A stretch of DNA of 64,000 bases from CABMKH01 sp040797625 (lineage in GTDB: Bacteria > Bacillota > Clostridia > Tissierellales > Tissierellaceae): positions 6,605 through 70,604 of the forward strand of contig JBQHQH010000011.1 in the NCBI GenBank assembly GCA_052067355.1, given 5' to 3'. Positions 25,597 through 33,763 of this stretch are shown one piece after another. The position numbers and the translations under genes are program-made. The notes below the pieces were generated by a model, which made no database searches, was not told where the DNA came from, and saw only the letters and a program-made list of their open reading frames with translations. The stretch's first letter is position 1; each line of letters opens with the position of its first letter.

Positions 25597-26060
25597 TTTT
25601 GTTTCAGCTCCTTAATTACTTCCTCATATCTCTTACCAAATCCATCTATATAGAGTATTCTCTCATCGAGATTATTTCCCTTTTTAATATCTATTATAAT
25701 TCTATCTTTTGGAAGCATTTTTTCTATTCTATCTCCCCACTCAATGATACATACTCCATCTCCATAAAAGTATTCATCAAATCCTAAATCATATAATTCC
25801 TCTACATGCTCTAGACGATATACATCAAAATGATAAACTGGAATCCTTCCCCTATATTGATTGATAAGAGCAAAAGTTGGACTAGTGATATATTCCTCTA
25901 CATCTAACCCAAGCCCTATGGATTTGGTCATAGTAGTTTTTCCTGCACCTAAGTCTCCATTTAAACATAGTATATCTCCAGATTTTAACAGCCTACCTAA
26001 TTTTATCCCAAACTCTTCCGTTTCTCTTAAATCCTCTAGTTTAATTTCCAATTGATTCAA
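25593..26060 (-). CDS. tsaE: tRNA t6A biosynthesis ATPase TsaE
   Basis: The 155-residue P-loop ATPase has GDLGAGKTT at 35-43, SPTFALINQY near 60 and the Walker B-like IIEWGDRI near 106. It drives turnover of the TsaB-TsaD complex. It is first in the operon. The start is either the TTG used here or a second TTG three codons on, which has better spacing to AGGAAAGG. A promoter with extended -10 lies about 30 bases upstream. Confidence 0.96.
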   Translation of the reverse strand: MNQLEIKLEDLRETEEFGIKLGRLLKSGDILCLNGDLGAGKTTMTKSIGLGLDVEEYITSPTFALINQYRGRIPVYHFDVYRLEHVEELYDLGFDEYFYGDGVCIIEWGDRIEKMLPKDRIIIDIKKGNNLDERILYIDGFGKRYEEVIKELKQN

Positions 26061-26086
26061 CCTTTCCTATATAATCCTAATACTTA

Positions 26087-26115
26087 ATTATACCACAATT
26101 ATCCTAAAGTTGAAA
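26087..26115 (-). promoter_or_regulatory. Promoter of the tsa operon
   Basis: TTTCAA, 17 bases, TATAAT with an extended -10 (TGGTATAAT). The weak -35 is offset by the TG dinucleotide. The -35 box lies in the T-tract of the terminator upstream. Confidence 0.55.
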
Positions 26116-26142
26116 AAATATAACTCACTTCTGAAGTTAGTT
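26113..26142 (-). terminator. Terminator of the decayed YtrAB-like operon
   Basis: AACTAACTTC / GAAGTGAGTT stem (one mismatch) followed by ATATTTTTT on the minus strand, 17 bases past the small membrane protein gene. Confidence 0.65.
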
Positions 26143-26158
26143 TATATCATTTCTCACA

Positions 26159-26368
26159 TTAGAATTTATAGTTACTATATATGAAAGTATAAATAGCTAA
26201 CATAACTACACTACATATTATTAATCCACCAATATCTAATCTATCATCCAATAGATTATCTAAAGAAAATACGTCAATCAGAGAAAATATCTTCTCTCCT
26301 AATACGAAAATTATTAGAAAGGCAATATTAGACCATTGATATCTTATGGCTCTTTTAGTACATTCCAT
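26159..26368 (-). CDS. Small two-helix membrane protein, possibly a permease remnant
   Basis: The 69-residue protein has hydrophobic segments at about 13-30 and 48-65. It starts at once after the last codon of the broken ABC ATPase (the ATG follows its TAG), exactly where YtrB-type operons carry permease genes. It may be what is left of a deleted permease or an intact small protein; I cannot decide from one sequence. No ribosome binding site beyond AGAAGGAT in the pseudogene is seen. Confidence 0.45.
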   Translation of the reverse strand: MECTKRAIRYQWSNIAFLIIFVLGEKIFSLIDVFSLDNLLDDRLDIGGLIICSVVMLAIYTFIYSNYKF

Positions 26369-26651
26369 CTATATATCCTTCTCTTTTGAAAAATCTTCAG
26401 TTAAATATATAGATAATTTCTGTAATGGTATTGGAGCTATATCTACATCATTTTCTTTAAGTCTCCATCCATCTTCACTTCTCCACTGCTCTTTTTTATC
26501 TAATTAGAAATAATACTCAATAACGTGGTCTTACCTGCTCCATTTCTTCCAAGTAAACCATATATCTTATCTTCTTCTAATCGTAGACTAATATCCATCA
26601 ATACGCTGGTCTTTCCATAGGAGATTTATATAGATTATTTATCTCTATCAA
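26369..26651 (-). pseudogene. Broken ABC transporter ATPase (YtrB-like)
   Basis: The remnant starts at a TTG overlapping the GntR gene (MIEINNLYKS), then shifts frame by two extra bases within TCTCCTATGG; restoring the frame gives YGKTSVLMDISLRLEEDKIY and a Walker A (GRNGAGKTT). A stop follows right after SIISN, and the central part with signature, Walker B and H-loop is missing. The text resumes in another frame with SSGEVKMDGDLK and then a C-terminal piece ending LQKLSIYLTEDFSKEKDI. About 93 codons remain of a protein normally near 290. It cannot make a working ATPase. Confidence 0.8.
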
Positions 26652-27024
26652 ACTCCCCATCTCCTTTATATTCTCTAATATAATCCAAGATCTCTTCTCG
26701 AGTTATTTCAAGCCTATTTACCTCTTTTATTATTTCAGGCAATATCTCCTTAAAAAATATAATCTGTCGTTTCTTTAAAACCTTTTTTCTAGCACCTTTA
26801 GACACAAACATTCCAAGTCCTCTTTTTTTATATAATATTCCTTCATCCACTAAGATATTGAGTCCCTTTCTTGCAGTTGCAGGATTTATATTATAGATCT
26901 TTGCAAATTGATTTGTAGATGGGGCTTGTTCATCCTCTTTTAAATTTCCCAGAAGGATGTCATTTTCAATTAAATCTGCTACTTGTATATATATAGATCT
27001 ATCTGAATTTAAATCTAACAACAT
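26635..27024 (-). CDS. GntR-family transcriptional regulator, YtrA-like
   Basis: The 129-residue protein has an N-terminal winged helix (SIYIQVADLIENDILLGNL near 10; PSTNQFAKIYNINPATARKG at 36-55; a wing ending KRGLGMFVS) and only a short helical tail, the YtrA subfamily layout. YtrA repressors control ABC transporter genes in their own operon in response to cell-envelope stress. Here the ATPase that follows, overlapping by 17 bases, is a pseudogene, so the regulator may have lost its purpose or may act elsewhere. GGGAGGT precedes the ATG. A strong promoter and a possible dyad (TAAGT, 13 bases, ACTTA) lie just upstream. Confidence 0.9.
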   Translation of the reverse strand: MLLDLNSDRSIYIQVADLIENDILLGNLKEDEQAPSTNQFAKIYNINPATARKGLNILVDEGILYKKRGLGMFVSKGARKKVLKKRQIIFFKEILPEIIKEVNRLEITREEILDYIREYKGDGEFDRDK

Positions 27025-27065
27025 CCTACCTCCCTAAGTTTATTAGTTAGTTACTTATGTAGCCA

Positions 27066-27094
27066 AGTATATATGATATTTAAAATTATGTCAA
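27066..27094 (-). promoter_or_regulatory. Promoter of the GntR operon
   Basis: TTGACA, 17 bases, TATACT on the minus strand; one mismatch to consensus. Confidence 0.75.
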
Positions 27095-27151
27095 TAAAAA
27101 AGATTATATGCAAATATTACTATCTACAACTCTAAAGATGGGTGCAGCTAT

Positions 27152-27184
27152 ATATCAGCTAGAGTTTTATACTCCGTCTGATAT
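27152..27184. repeat. Type-A hairpin repeat
   Basis: Arms ATATCAGCTAGAGT and ACTCCGTCTGATAT (two mismatches) around TTTT; same core as the copies at 6081, 20205 and 52983. Confidence 0.7.
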
Positions 27185-27221
27185 AAGTTTTCTTTATTAA
27201 AATGCTATCAATAGTATATAA

Positions 27222-27269
27222 AAAACAGTCTATATCCTATTTAATTTTAAATAGGATATAGACTGTTTT
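27222..27269. terminator. Strong terminator after ribU
   Basis: A perfect 22-bp stem with a 4-base loop, A-rich at one end and T-rich at the other, so it works on either strand; it starts 24 bases past the ribU stop. Confidence 0.85.
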
Positions 27270-27292
27270 AAGACAAAAGTACCTCTCTCTAA

Positions 27293-27892
27293 CTATCTTT
27301 TAAGTATTGGAGATACTCTTTTATATAGCAAAATAGTAACTATAGATACTGCAGTACCTTTTAATAGGTTAAATGGTACTACAGCGTATAATATCAATGT
27401 CTTATAATCTACTACAAATCTATTTACTAGACTGGCCCCTTCAATTATCTTATCCAATGGCATTATCTTAGCATATAGGGGAAATACTACAAAATAATTG
27501 CTAAGGCTGGCAAATCCTGTCATAGCCAAAACTCCAAATATCAATCCGATGATAGCATTTTTAAATGTCTTCTTCTTATAATATATACATCCTGCAATAT
27601 ATACCAATACACTACCTACTAAAAAATTAGAAAACTCTCCTACTCCTCCTGTCAAACTACCATCAATTAATAGATTTAATAGGTTTTTAACTAGTTGAAC
27701 TAAGACTCCTGCCATAGGACCCATGGCAAATGCACCTATAAGAGCTGGTAAATCTGATATATCTAATCTTAAAAACTGTGGTGCAAACCATACTGATAGA
27801 TCAAATAACATAAGGACCATTGAAATAACTGCAAGAACTGAAATCTTTACCATGTTTTTAGTACTCAAAGTCTCTCTTTTTAATATATACAT
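27293..27892 (-). CDS. ribU: Riboflavin ECF transporter S component RibU
   Basis: The 199-residue membrane protein has six helices and the RibU motifs RLDISDLPALIGAFAMGPMA near residue 42 and SLTGGVGEFSNFLVGS near 78. It binds riboflavin and works with the shared EcfAA'T energising module, which is not in the window. An FMN riboswitch upstream fits this substrate fully. GGAGGG is 6 bases before the ATG. Between the riboswitch terminator and the gene lie two copies of an 83-bp repeat, an odd leader. Confidence 0.95.
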   Translation of the reverse strand: MYILKRETLSTKNMVKISVLAVISMVLMLFDLSVWFAPQFLRLDISDLPALIGAFAMGPMAGVLVQLVKNLLNLLIDGSLTGGVGEFSNFLVGSVLVYIAGCIYYKKKTFKNAIIGLIFGVLAMTGFASLSNYFVVFPLYAKIMPLDKIIEGASLVNRFVVDYKTLILYAVVPFNLLKGTAVSIVTILLYKRVSPILKR

Positions 27893-27930
27893 GAAAATCC
27901 CTCCATTTTTTTATTGCTTCAGGGAATAAA

Positions 27931-28096
27931 TCATGGGTCGGCTACATTAGCCAAATCAAAGATTTGGATTGCGCGACATCTTACCTACGACGAAATCGAA
28001 GATTTCTGTTAGGTCATGGGTCGGCTACATTAGCCAAATCAAAGATTTGGATTGCGCGACATCTGACCTACGACGAAATCAGAGATTTCTGTTAGG
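27931..28096. repeat. Two tandem copies of an 83-bp repeat in the ribU leader
   Basis: Copy 1 (27931-27013+1000, that is to 28013) and copy 2 (28014-28096) differ at three positions. Each unit contains two short hairpins (CCAAATCAAAGATTTGG and a GAAATC-GATTTC pair) and is richer in G+C than its surroundings (GATTGCGCGACATC, TGGGTCGGCTACATTAGCC). It has no reading frame of note and is not a CRISPR array, as the copies abut without spacers. Confidence 0.9.
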
Positions 28097-28101
28097 TCAT
28101 G

Positions 28102-28129
28102 AAAAAACCCCGAAGTATTCTTCGGGGTT
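28102..28129 (-). terminator. Intrinsic terminator of the FMN riboswitch
   Basis: AACCCCGAAG / CTTCGGGGTT with a 4-base loop, followed by TTTTTT on the minus strand, about 25 bases past the FMN aptamer. It is the expression platform that stops transcription when FMN is bound. Confidence 0.92.
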
Positions 28130-28153
28130 GGTAGACAAAAATAAACGTCTATT

Positions 28154-28266
28154 ACATCTTCTTTCATCCAGACTGTAACTGTCGGCCTTGGAATCTAACC
28201 AAGTCAACCAAAATGGCTCGCGGGCTTTACCGCCGGTGAGGACTTGCACCTCCCCCTGAAGATATA
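28154..28266 (-). ncRNA. FMN riboswitch (RFN element)
   Basis: Minus-strand reading gives the conserved blocks in order: ATCTTCAGGGGGAGGTG, CACCGGCGGTAAAGCCC, GCGAGCC, GGCCGACAGTTACAGTC and TGGATGAAAGAAGAT, with P1 closing ATCTTC/GAAGAT. It senses FMN and controls ribU downstream. Confidence 0.97.
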
Positions 28267-28276
28267 TTTCACTTTT

Positions 28277-28305
28277 ATTATATTGGTATGTTTATGTTTT
28301 GTCAA
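28277..28305 (-). promoter_or_regulatory. Full-consensus promoter of the FMN riboswitch-ribU unit
   Basis: TTGACA, 17 bases, TATAAT on the minus strand, ending 4 bases before the stop codon of the upstream M20 gene, so no separate terminator fits between. Confidence 0.9.
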
Positions 28306-28308
28306 GGA

Positions 28309-29484
28309 TTAAATTGTATCTTGAATCTCTAGTACAAATCTTACAAAATACTCTACTCCTAATGGCAATGCCTTTTCATCAATATCAAATTTACTATTAT
28401 GATGAGGATATTTTTTGCCTTCCTTGACATTTCCCCCACCTAAAAACATCAAGCTTCCAGGTGTCTGTACCAGATATTTCGCAAAATCTTCTCCACCCAT
28501 TTGTGGAGAATAGTCTACTAATCCAGCTTCTCCAAAGACTTCTTTTGCTACTTTTCTTCCAATTTCGGCGCTAAAAGAGTTATTAATAGTTGCTGGAGTA
28601 CCCATATGATAATCAAGTCTATAATCTGCACGCATAGCTTCACATGTTCCTTTTAACACACGTTCAATGCGTTCTGGAAATTCCTCTCTTAATTTGTTAT
28701 TAAATGTACGTGCAGTTCCTTGAAGGTGAGCAGTATCTGGTATAATATTTGCACTACTACCTGATTGAAAAGAACAAATACTAATTACTGCTGTATCAAT
28801 AGGATTTACCTCTCTACTTACTATTGTCTGTAGCTTACTTACAAATTCTGAGGCAATTATAATAGGATCAACAGTTGAGCTTGGCATAGCACCATGTCCA
28901 CCTTTACCATTGATATATATGTCAAATGTATCTGCTGATGCCATTCTCGGTCCCTCAACTATAGATGCTGTTCCAGCTTCTAAATCACTCCATATATGAA
29001 TAGTGATGATATGATCTAATTCCTTAACCTCATCTACATCCTTCATATATTTAGCCCCTGAATCTTTGATATACTCTTCTGCTGGTTGAAATATCAACTT
29101 CACAGTACATCTTAGATCATCTTCCATAGACTTTAAAATCTTGGCAGTTCCAAGAAGCATAGCTGTATGAGCATCATGGCCACATGCATGCATTATACCT
29201 GAATTCTGTGATTGAAAGCATAATCCCGTCTCTTCTTCAACCTCCAATGCATCAATATCTGCTCTAATACCCAAAGATTTTCCATTGCTATTTTTACCTT
29301 CTATAGTGCCTATAACACCTGTTTTACAAACTCTTTTAAATGGAATACCCATTTCTTCTAACTCTTTTTCTATACGTTCTGCTGTATTATACTCATCCCA
29401 ACTCTTTTCAGGATGTGCATGAAAATGGCGTCTCATTTCTACAACATATGGTCGCACTTCTTCTATAACCTTATCTAATTCCAT
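28309..29484 (-). CDS. M20 family metallopeptidase / amidohydrolase
   Basis: The 391-residue cytoplasmic metal hydrolase has HACGHDAHTAML near residue 102, FQPAEEYI near 137 and GGEDFAKYL near the C-terminus, all standard for M20D deacylases. AAGGAGGAG precedes the ATG. It is the last gene of a three-gene operon behind an L-cysteine-desulfidase-like enzyme and a YfcC transporter (20-base gap), under a sigma-54 promoter. The context suggests that it removes an acyl group from an imported amino acid or cysteine derivative. The substrate is inference. Confidence 0.93.
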   Translation of the reverse strand: MELDKVIEEVRPYVVEMRRHFHAHPEKSWDEYNTAERIEKELEEMGIPFKRVCKTGVIGTIEGKNSNGKSLGIRADIDALEVEEETGLCFQSQNSGIMHACGHDAHTAMLLGTAKILKSMEDDLRCTVKLIFQPAEEYIKDSGAKYMKDVDEVKELDHIITIHIWSDLEAGTASIVEGPRMASADTFDIYINGKGGHGAMPSSTVDPIIIASEFVSKLQTIVSREVNPIDTAVISICSFQSGSSANIIPDTAHLQGTARTFNNKLREEFPERIERVLKGTCEAMRADYRLDYHMGTPATINNSFSAEIGRKVAKEVFGEAGLVDYSPQMGGEDFAKYLVQTPGSLMFLGGGNVKEGKKYPHHNSKFDIDEKALPLGVEYFVRFVLEIQDTI

Positions 29485-29504
29485 AATATATCTCCTCCTT
29501 TTTC

Positions 29505-30917
29505 TTAAAATGGTCCATATCCAATACTTGTAGCTATTATTAAACTAATTATAGATACTATAAATAACATGATTATTAAAGGCCATATAAATTTATACCA
29601 ACGTTTTAATGGAACTTTACCTATTGTAAGAAAAATAAGTAGTGTTCCACTAGTAAACCAAATTGAATTAGTAATTCCATCTCCAAATTGGAATGCAAGG
29701 ATCATAGTCTGTCTTGTCATACCAATTATATCTGCTAATGGAATCAATATTGGCATTAAAGCCATAGCTTTTGCTGAACCTGATGTTATTAAACCATTAA
29801 ATAATGCAATTATAAATAATACTCCTATAGCAGTTGCCCATCCTGGTAATTGCATTAAAGGCTGAGAAATCGTATTGATTATAGGATCAATTATTCCACC
29901 TTTTTGAAGTATCCATTGTATTCCTCTAGCAAGTCCAATTACCATCGCAGGACCAAATCCACCTTTAGCTCCTTCAATAAACCCATTTATAATATCATCT
30001 GGTTCTAATCTACAAATAACTCCTGCCATAACTCCAGCAAATACAAATGTAGCAGATAAATCATTCATACTCCACTTAAGTTTCGCCACTCCATAGATTG
30101 CAGTAATAAATGTAACTACAAATAATAAAAGTGAGATTGATTGATTTACAGTCATCTTTTCTTTTATAGCATCTGTATAATCTATTCTAAAGCTAGAATC
30201 ATCCATATCTGCAACTAAACTCTTTGAAGGATCTTTCTTAACCATTCTTGCATAACGCAATACATATGTAAATATGATGATTTCAAATATTAACAATACT
30301 ACTAAACGAAATCCCATACCAGAGAACATAGGCAATTCTGCAATTTCATGTGATATACCTACAGTGTATACACTGGTAGGAGATATGGAAAAACTAAGCA
30401 TATCTACCATAGCGGAACATGCCAAACCAGTCAATACATCATACCCAAGCGCAAGACACATGGATATAACTATAGGTATAAATGGCACAATCTGCTCATT
30501 CCAGCCTAAAAATCCACCCATTAAAGCAAATATAACCATGATTCCAACTAAGATAGCTTCGCTTCCAACCTTATCTGACTTAGCTAAAATCCTTGCTACT
30601 CCTTTATCCAAAGCTCCTGTACGTTTATATACTTCTATACATCCAGCCACGATTACAACTAAAAATACCATCCCTGCTGAGCTTTCTAGACCATATGGAA
30701 AAGCCTGAAATATAGATTGAGGTCCTAAAAATTCCTTTTCTACAGAATGATAACTATTTGGTACAACTACAGTTCTTCCATTTATAACTTCCCTTTCAAA
30801 CTCACCTGGCGATATAAATAGAGATGCCCCATAACAAACAACAATTACTAAAAATACAATAAAAAAAGCATTCATATTCTTAAAACTAGATTTTTTACCC
30901 TTTTGTTTTGTATCCAC
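29505..30917 (-). CDS. YfcC-family membrane transporter
   Basis: The 470-residue protein has about twelve membrane helices and matches the YfcC/C4-dicarboxylate (DcuC-related) group: a short charged start, a first helix at 13-33, GGFLGWNEQIVPFIPI near 155 and SGSAKAMALMPILIPLADI near 395. Such carriers move dicarboxylates, peptides or amino-acid derivatives by ion gradients. The start is a GTG with AGGAGGG. It is between the desulfidase-like gene (27 bases) and the M20 gene (20 bases), so it probably imports the M20 substrate. Confidence 0.9.
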   Translation of the reverse strand: MDTKQKGKKSSFKNMNAFFIVFLVIVVCYGASLFISPGEFEREVINGRTVVVPNSYHSVEKEFLGPQSIFQAFPYGLESSAGMVFLVVIVAGCIEVYKRTGALDKGVARILAKSDKVGSEAILVGIMVIFALMGGFLGWNEQIVPFIPIVISMCLALGYDVLTGLACSAMVDMLSFSISPTSVYTVGISHEIAELPMFSGMGFRLVVLLIFEIIIFTYVLRYARMVKKDPSKSLVADMDDSSFRIDYTDAIKEKMTVNQSISLLLFVVTFITAIYGVAKLKWSMNDLSATFVFAGVMAGVICRLEPDDIINGFIEGAKGGFGPAMVIGLARGIQWILQKGGIIDPIINTISQPLMQLPGWATAIGVLFIIALFNGLITSGSAKAMALMPILIPLADIIGMTRQTMILAFQFGDGITNSIWFTSGTLLIFLTIGKVPLKRWYKFIWPLIIMLFIVSIISLIIATSIGYGPF

Positions 30918-30944
30918 TTTTTACCCTCCTATATAATAAATAAA

Positions 30945-32225
30945 TTACTTCAATATATCTATCATCACATCATCTACAGTTGTGAAAGCTTTCCTACTAA
31001 GATATCCAATATTTTTAATAGTCTCCTCCACATCTTTGCCAACTATCCCTATCTTAGGATTTACAATAGTTCCATTTAAGGCAAGAAATGCGCTTAAGAT
31101 AGCTTCTTCAGCAGATGTACATAGTTTTAATGAACAGGTATCCTTTGCACCATCACATATCATACCAGATATATTAGCAAACATATTATTACATGCTCCT
31201 TCAATCTGCTCATCATCTCCACCTAACATCCATGTAACTCCTACAGTGGCTCCTATTCCAGCGCCTATGGCACAGCCACACATTCCTGATAGCTTTCCAG
31301 CAAATGCCTTTACATAACAATTTACAAGATTTCCAAAGAAAGCTGCACGGATCATCTTTTCCTCATCTATATCCAGCTCTTCTGATACAATCATAATAGG
31401 TAAAATAACACCAATACCTTGATTTCCACTTCCACCGCTGGTTATAATCTCACAATTTCCACCTCCCATACGCATATCTGCTGCTGCTGCTGTTAGAATC
31501 CTTGCCTTTCTAGGTATATCAATCTTTACTAAGCCATTTTTCTCTAACTTTTCTAAAGAACTTCCTACTCCTAATCCATAATGGTTAGTCAATCCTTCTT
31601 TTGCAGCTTTATAGTTTTGTATAATACCGTGCTTAATAAAATCTAAATCCTCTAAATCGACTTCTTCTGCAACTTGCCTCATTATCTTAAAGTCTAATTC
31701 TTTTAAGATATCATTTTTAGGTATTTCTTCATTAGATGTATTTTTATTGTACACCTCTTTGTCATCAACTACCACCTTTACCAGATTTATATGCCCATCT
31801 TGAACTATAGTTTCCACAGCGCTTTCTTTTCCTCTTGCAATAAAATCTATGTAGATATCTGGTGTTCCCTCTTTTATCCCTAACTTAATTATATTATCCT
31901 TAATGAGAGCTTTTGCAGAGTCTACATACTTCTTCTCTACATTTTCTAATACCATAAATCCCTTATCTGAATTTCCTCCTAGAAATCCTAGACTTCCTGC
32001 TAATGCTAATCCTGATTCTCCAGTGCCTGGAACAATAACAGATTTTCCATTTTTATAAATATTTTTACTTACTAATATTTCAATGGTGGAAACATCCCCT
32101 TTGAAATATTTCTTAGCAACTGCACCTGCATATGCTACTGCTACTGGTTCTGTACATCCTAGTGCAGGTGTAGAGTTTTCTTTAACAATTTCCAATAATT
32201 CATTCATAACTTCTCTTATGTCCAT
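30945..32225 (-). CDS. L-cysteine desulfidase / serine dehydratase alpha-like enzyme (UPF0597, CyuA-like)
   Basis: The 426-residue protein belongs to the family of E. coli YhaM/CyuA and archaeal L-cysteine desulfidases, related to iron-sulfur L-serine dehydratase. TPALGCTEPVAVAYAGA with Cys 24 near the N-terminus and late cysteines in SGMICDGAKDTCSLKLC are the likely [4Fe-4S] ligands; RMGGGNCEIITSGGSGNQG lies in the middle. The reaction is release of sulfide, ammonia and pyruvate from cysteine. I start at the ATG with GAGGTGATTTT; the longer frame has no binding site. It leads an operon with a sigma-54 promoter about 95 bases upstream. Confidence 0.88.
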   Translation of the reverse strand: MDIREVMNELLEIVKENSTPALGCTEPVAVAYAGAVAKKYFKGDVSTIEILVSKNIYKNGKSVIVPGTGESGLALAGSLGFLGGNSDKGFMVLENVEKKYVDSAKALIKDNIIKLGIKEGTPDIYIDFIARGKESAVETIVQDGHINLVKVVVDDKEVYNKNTSNEEIPKNDILKELDFKIMRQVAEEVDLEDLDFIKHGIIQNYKAAKEGLTNHYGLGVGSSLEKLEKNGLVKIDIPRKARILTAAAADMRMGGGNCEIITSGGSGNQGIGVILPIMIVSEELDIDEEKMIRAAFFGNLVNCYVKAFAGKLSGMCGCAIGAGIGATVGVTWMLGGDDEQIEGACNNMFANISGMICDGAKDTCSLKLCTSAEEAILSAFLALNGTIVNPKIGIVGKDVEETIKNIGYLSRKAFTTVDDVMIDILK

Positions 32226-32318
32226 AAAATCACCTCGATAAATATAATTTGCCGAAAGAACTGTCAATCTACCACATGATATATTCTTAAAATGTTCCAT
32301 CTAGCAATTATATATAGT

Positions 32319-32334
32319 AGCAATTTGTATGCCA
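32319..32334 (-). promoter_or_regulatory. Sigma-54 promoter of the desulfidase operon
   Basis: TGGCATA-CAAA-TTGCT on the minus strand; consensus TGGCACG-N4-TTGCA. The GG and GC pairs have the required 10-base gap. It reads toward the desulfidase-YfcC-M20 operon. Confidence 0.82.
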
Positions 32335-32337
32335 ACA

Positions 32338-32385
32338 CAAAAACAAGTGCCTCTACCCATGATTTATACCATGTTAGAAGCACTT
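32338..32385 (-). terminator. Terminator after the PatB-type gene
   Basis: AAGTGC...CATG / CATG...GCACTT stem (32345-32385) with internal mismatches, followed by GTTTTTGTG on the minus strand, directly ahead of the sigma-54 promoter. Confidence 0.7.
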
Positions 32386-32421
32386 ATTTATCAATTGATA
32401 TATCTTTTTTTCTTTACCATT

Positions 32422-32507
32422 ATTGAAAAATAAACCTTTTTGAATAGCATTTTTCAATATTTGAACTCTTAATTCCCATATTTTAAGCTAATTTTTCAAC
32501 ATTTGAT
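32422..32507 (-). promoter_or_regulatory. Repeated motif, possible upstream activator sites
   Basis: ATTTTTCAATATTTGA (32449) and ATTTTTCAACATTTGA (32491) are direct repeats exactly 42 bases apart, four helical turns; ATTGAAAAAT at 32422 is an inverted partial copy. They lie 90-170 bases upstream of the sigma-54 promoter, the usual place for an enhancer-binding protein. Confidence 0.45.
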
Positions 32508-32551
32508 AATCTTTTTCATATATGAATATCTTCAAAAATATTTAAAGATAT

Positions 32552-33730
32552 CTATTTATTCCTTTTAGCAACTGCCTCTGATAGTTTCTCTAAAGCTTCC
32601 TTTAACATCGTCCTTGAACAAGCCAAGTTTATTCTCATAAATCCTCTTCCACTTTCTCCAAACCAATATCCACTATCTAAGGCAATCCCTGCTCCATTTA
32701 CAAATAAATCGTCAATTCCCTTTTCGTCTAATCCAAGTCCTCTACAATCTAGCCACATCAAATAAGTACCTTCCATCTTTAATGGCTTGATCCCTTGAAT
32801 ATTTTTACTGATATAGTCATATACAAACTCCATATTGCCTTTAATATATTCTACTAGCTCGTCCACCCATTGATGACCTTTTTCATAAGCTACTTGTGTA
32901 GCCTCTCTACTAAAAGAATTAGATCTATTTAAGTCCAACAATCCCAATTCTTTCCTATATCTTTCCATCTTTTCCTCATCATATATAATGCAATATGCAC
33001 TATGCAAACCTGCTATATTAAAGGTCTTGCTAGGTGCAGTACATGTTATAGAATTCATTCTAAATTCTTCTGATATACTTGCAAAAGGAATATGTTTATT
33101 TGGTTTAAATACCAAGTCAAAGTGTATCTCGTCTGAAACAATCAATACATCATTATCTATACATATCCTTCCTAGTTCTTCTAACTCTTCTCTACTCCAT
33201 ACTCTTCCAACAGGGTTGTGAGGACTACATAAAATAAGCATCTTACAATCTGGATCGCTGGCTTTTACTTTTAAATCTTCAAAATCCATAGTATATCTTC
33301 CATCTTTTACAATTAGAGGATTTTCAACTAAAGTCCTATTGTTTCCCTTAACTACGTTAAAGAATGGATAATATACTGGAGATTGAATTATTATCTTGTC
33401 CTTTTCTTCTGTGAATAGTCTTATCATCATATTCAATGCAAATACTACTCCTGGTGCGTACTCTATATTTTCCCTCTTTGCTTCTAAATCATGTCTAACT
33501 TTCAACCAGTTAATAACTGCATTGTAGTACTCTGGCATCCTCTTTGTATATCCAAATACTCCATGCTCTGCCCTTTTTATTAATGTAGATATGATAAAAT
33601 CTGGTGATCTGAAATCCATATCAGCTACCCAAAAAGGCATTAAATCCTTTTTCCCAAAGTTTAAATCCATCTCTTCATATTTTACTGAACTTGTATTTTT
33701 TCTGTCAATAATCTCATCAAAATTATACAT
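32552..33730 (-). CDS. patB: PatB/MalY-type aminotransferase, likely cysteine-S-conjugate beta-lyase
   Basis: The 392-residue PLP enzyme of fold type I has the MalY/PatB start (MPFWVADMDFRSPDFI near 31), the DEIH motif at 200-203, and Lys 235 in TAPSKTFNIAG as the Schiff-base residue; the final RINLAC holds the carboxylate-binding Arg. PatB-like enzymes cleave C-S bonds of cystathionine or cysteine conjugates to thiol, pyruvate and ammonia. AAGGAGC precedes the ATG. It is 33 bases behind the symporter gene, in one operon under a sigma-54 promoter, and next to a desulfidase operon, which supports a sulfur amino-acid role. Confidence 0.92.
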   Translation of the reverse strand: MYNFDEIIDRKNTSSVKYEEMDLNFGKKDLMPFWVADMDFRSPDFIISTLIKRAEHGVFGYTKRMPEYYNAVINWLKVRHDLEAKRENIEYAPGVVFALNMMIRLFTEEKDKIIIQSPVYYPFFNVVKGNNRTLVENPLIVKDGRYTMDFEDLKVKASDPDCKMLILCSPHNPVGRVWSREELEELGRICIDNDVLIVSDEIHFDLVFKPNKHIPFASISEEFRMNSITCTAPSKTFNIAGLHSAYCIIYDEEKMERYRKELGLLDLNRSNSFSREATQVAYEKGHQWVDELVEYIKGNMEFVYDYISKNIQGIKPLKMEGTYLMWLDCRGLGLDEKGIDDLFVNGAGIALDSGYWFGESGRGFMRINLACSRTMLKEALEKLSEAVAKRNK

Positions 33731-33763
33731 ATTATGCTCCTTTATAATTTAATATTAATTTCA

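Noticed and set aside
27931..28178. Possible CRISPR array or coding frame in the 83-bp repeats
   Set aside because: Only two abutting units without spacers, and the open frame crosses the repeats, the terminator and part of the FMN aptamer.
32226..32300. Longer N-terminus of the desulfidase-like enzyme
   Set aside because: No ribosome binding site and it lies between the sigma-54 promoter and the well-supported ATG.
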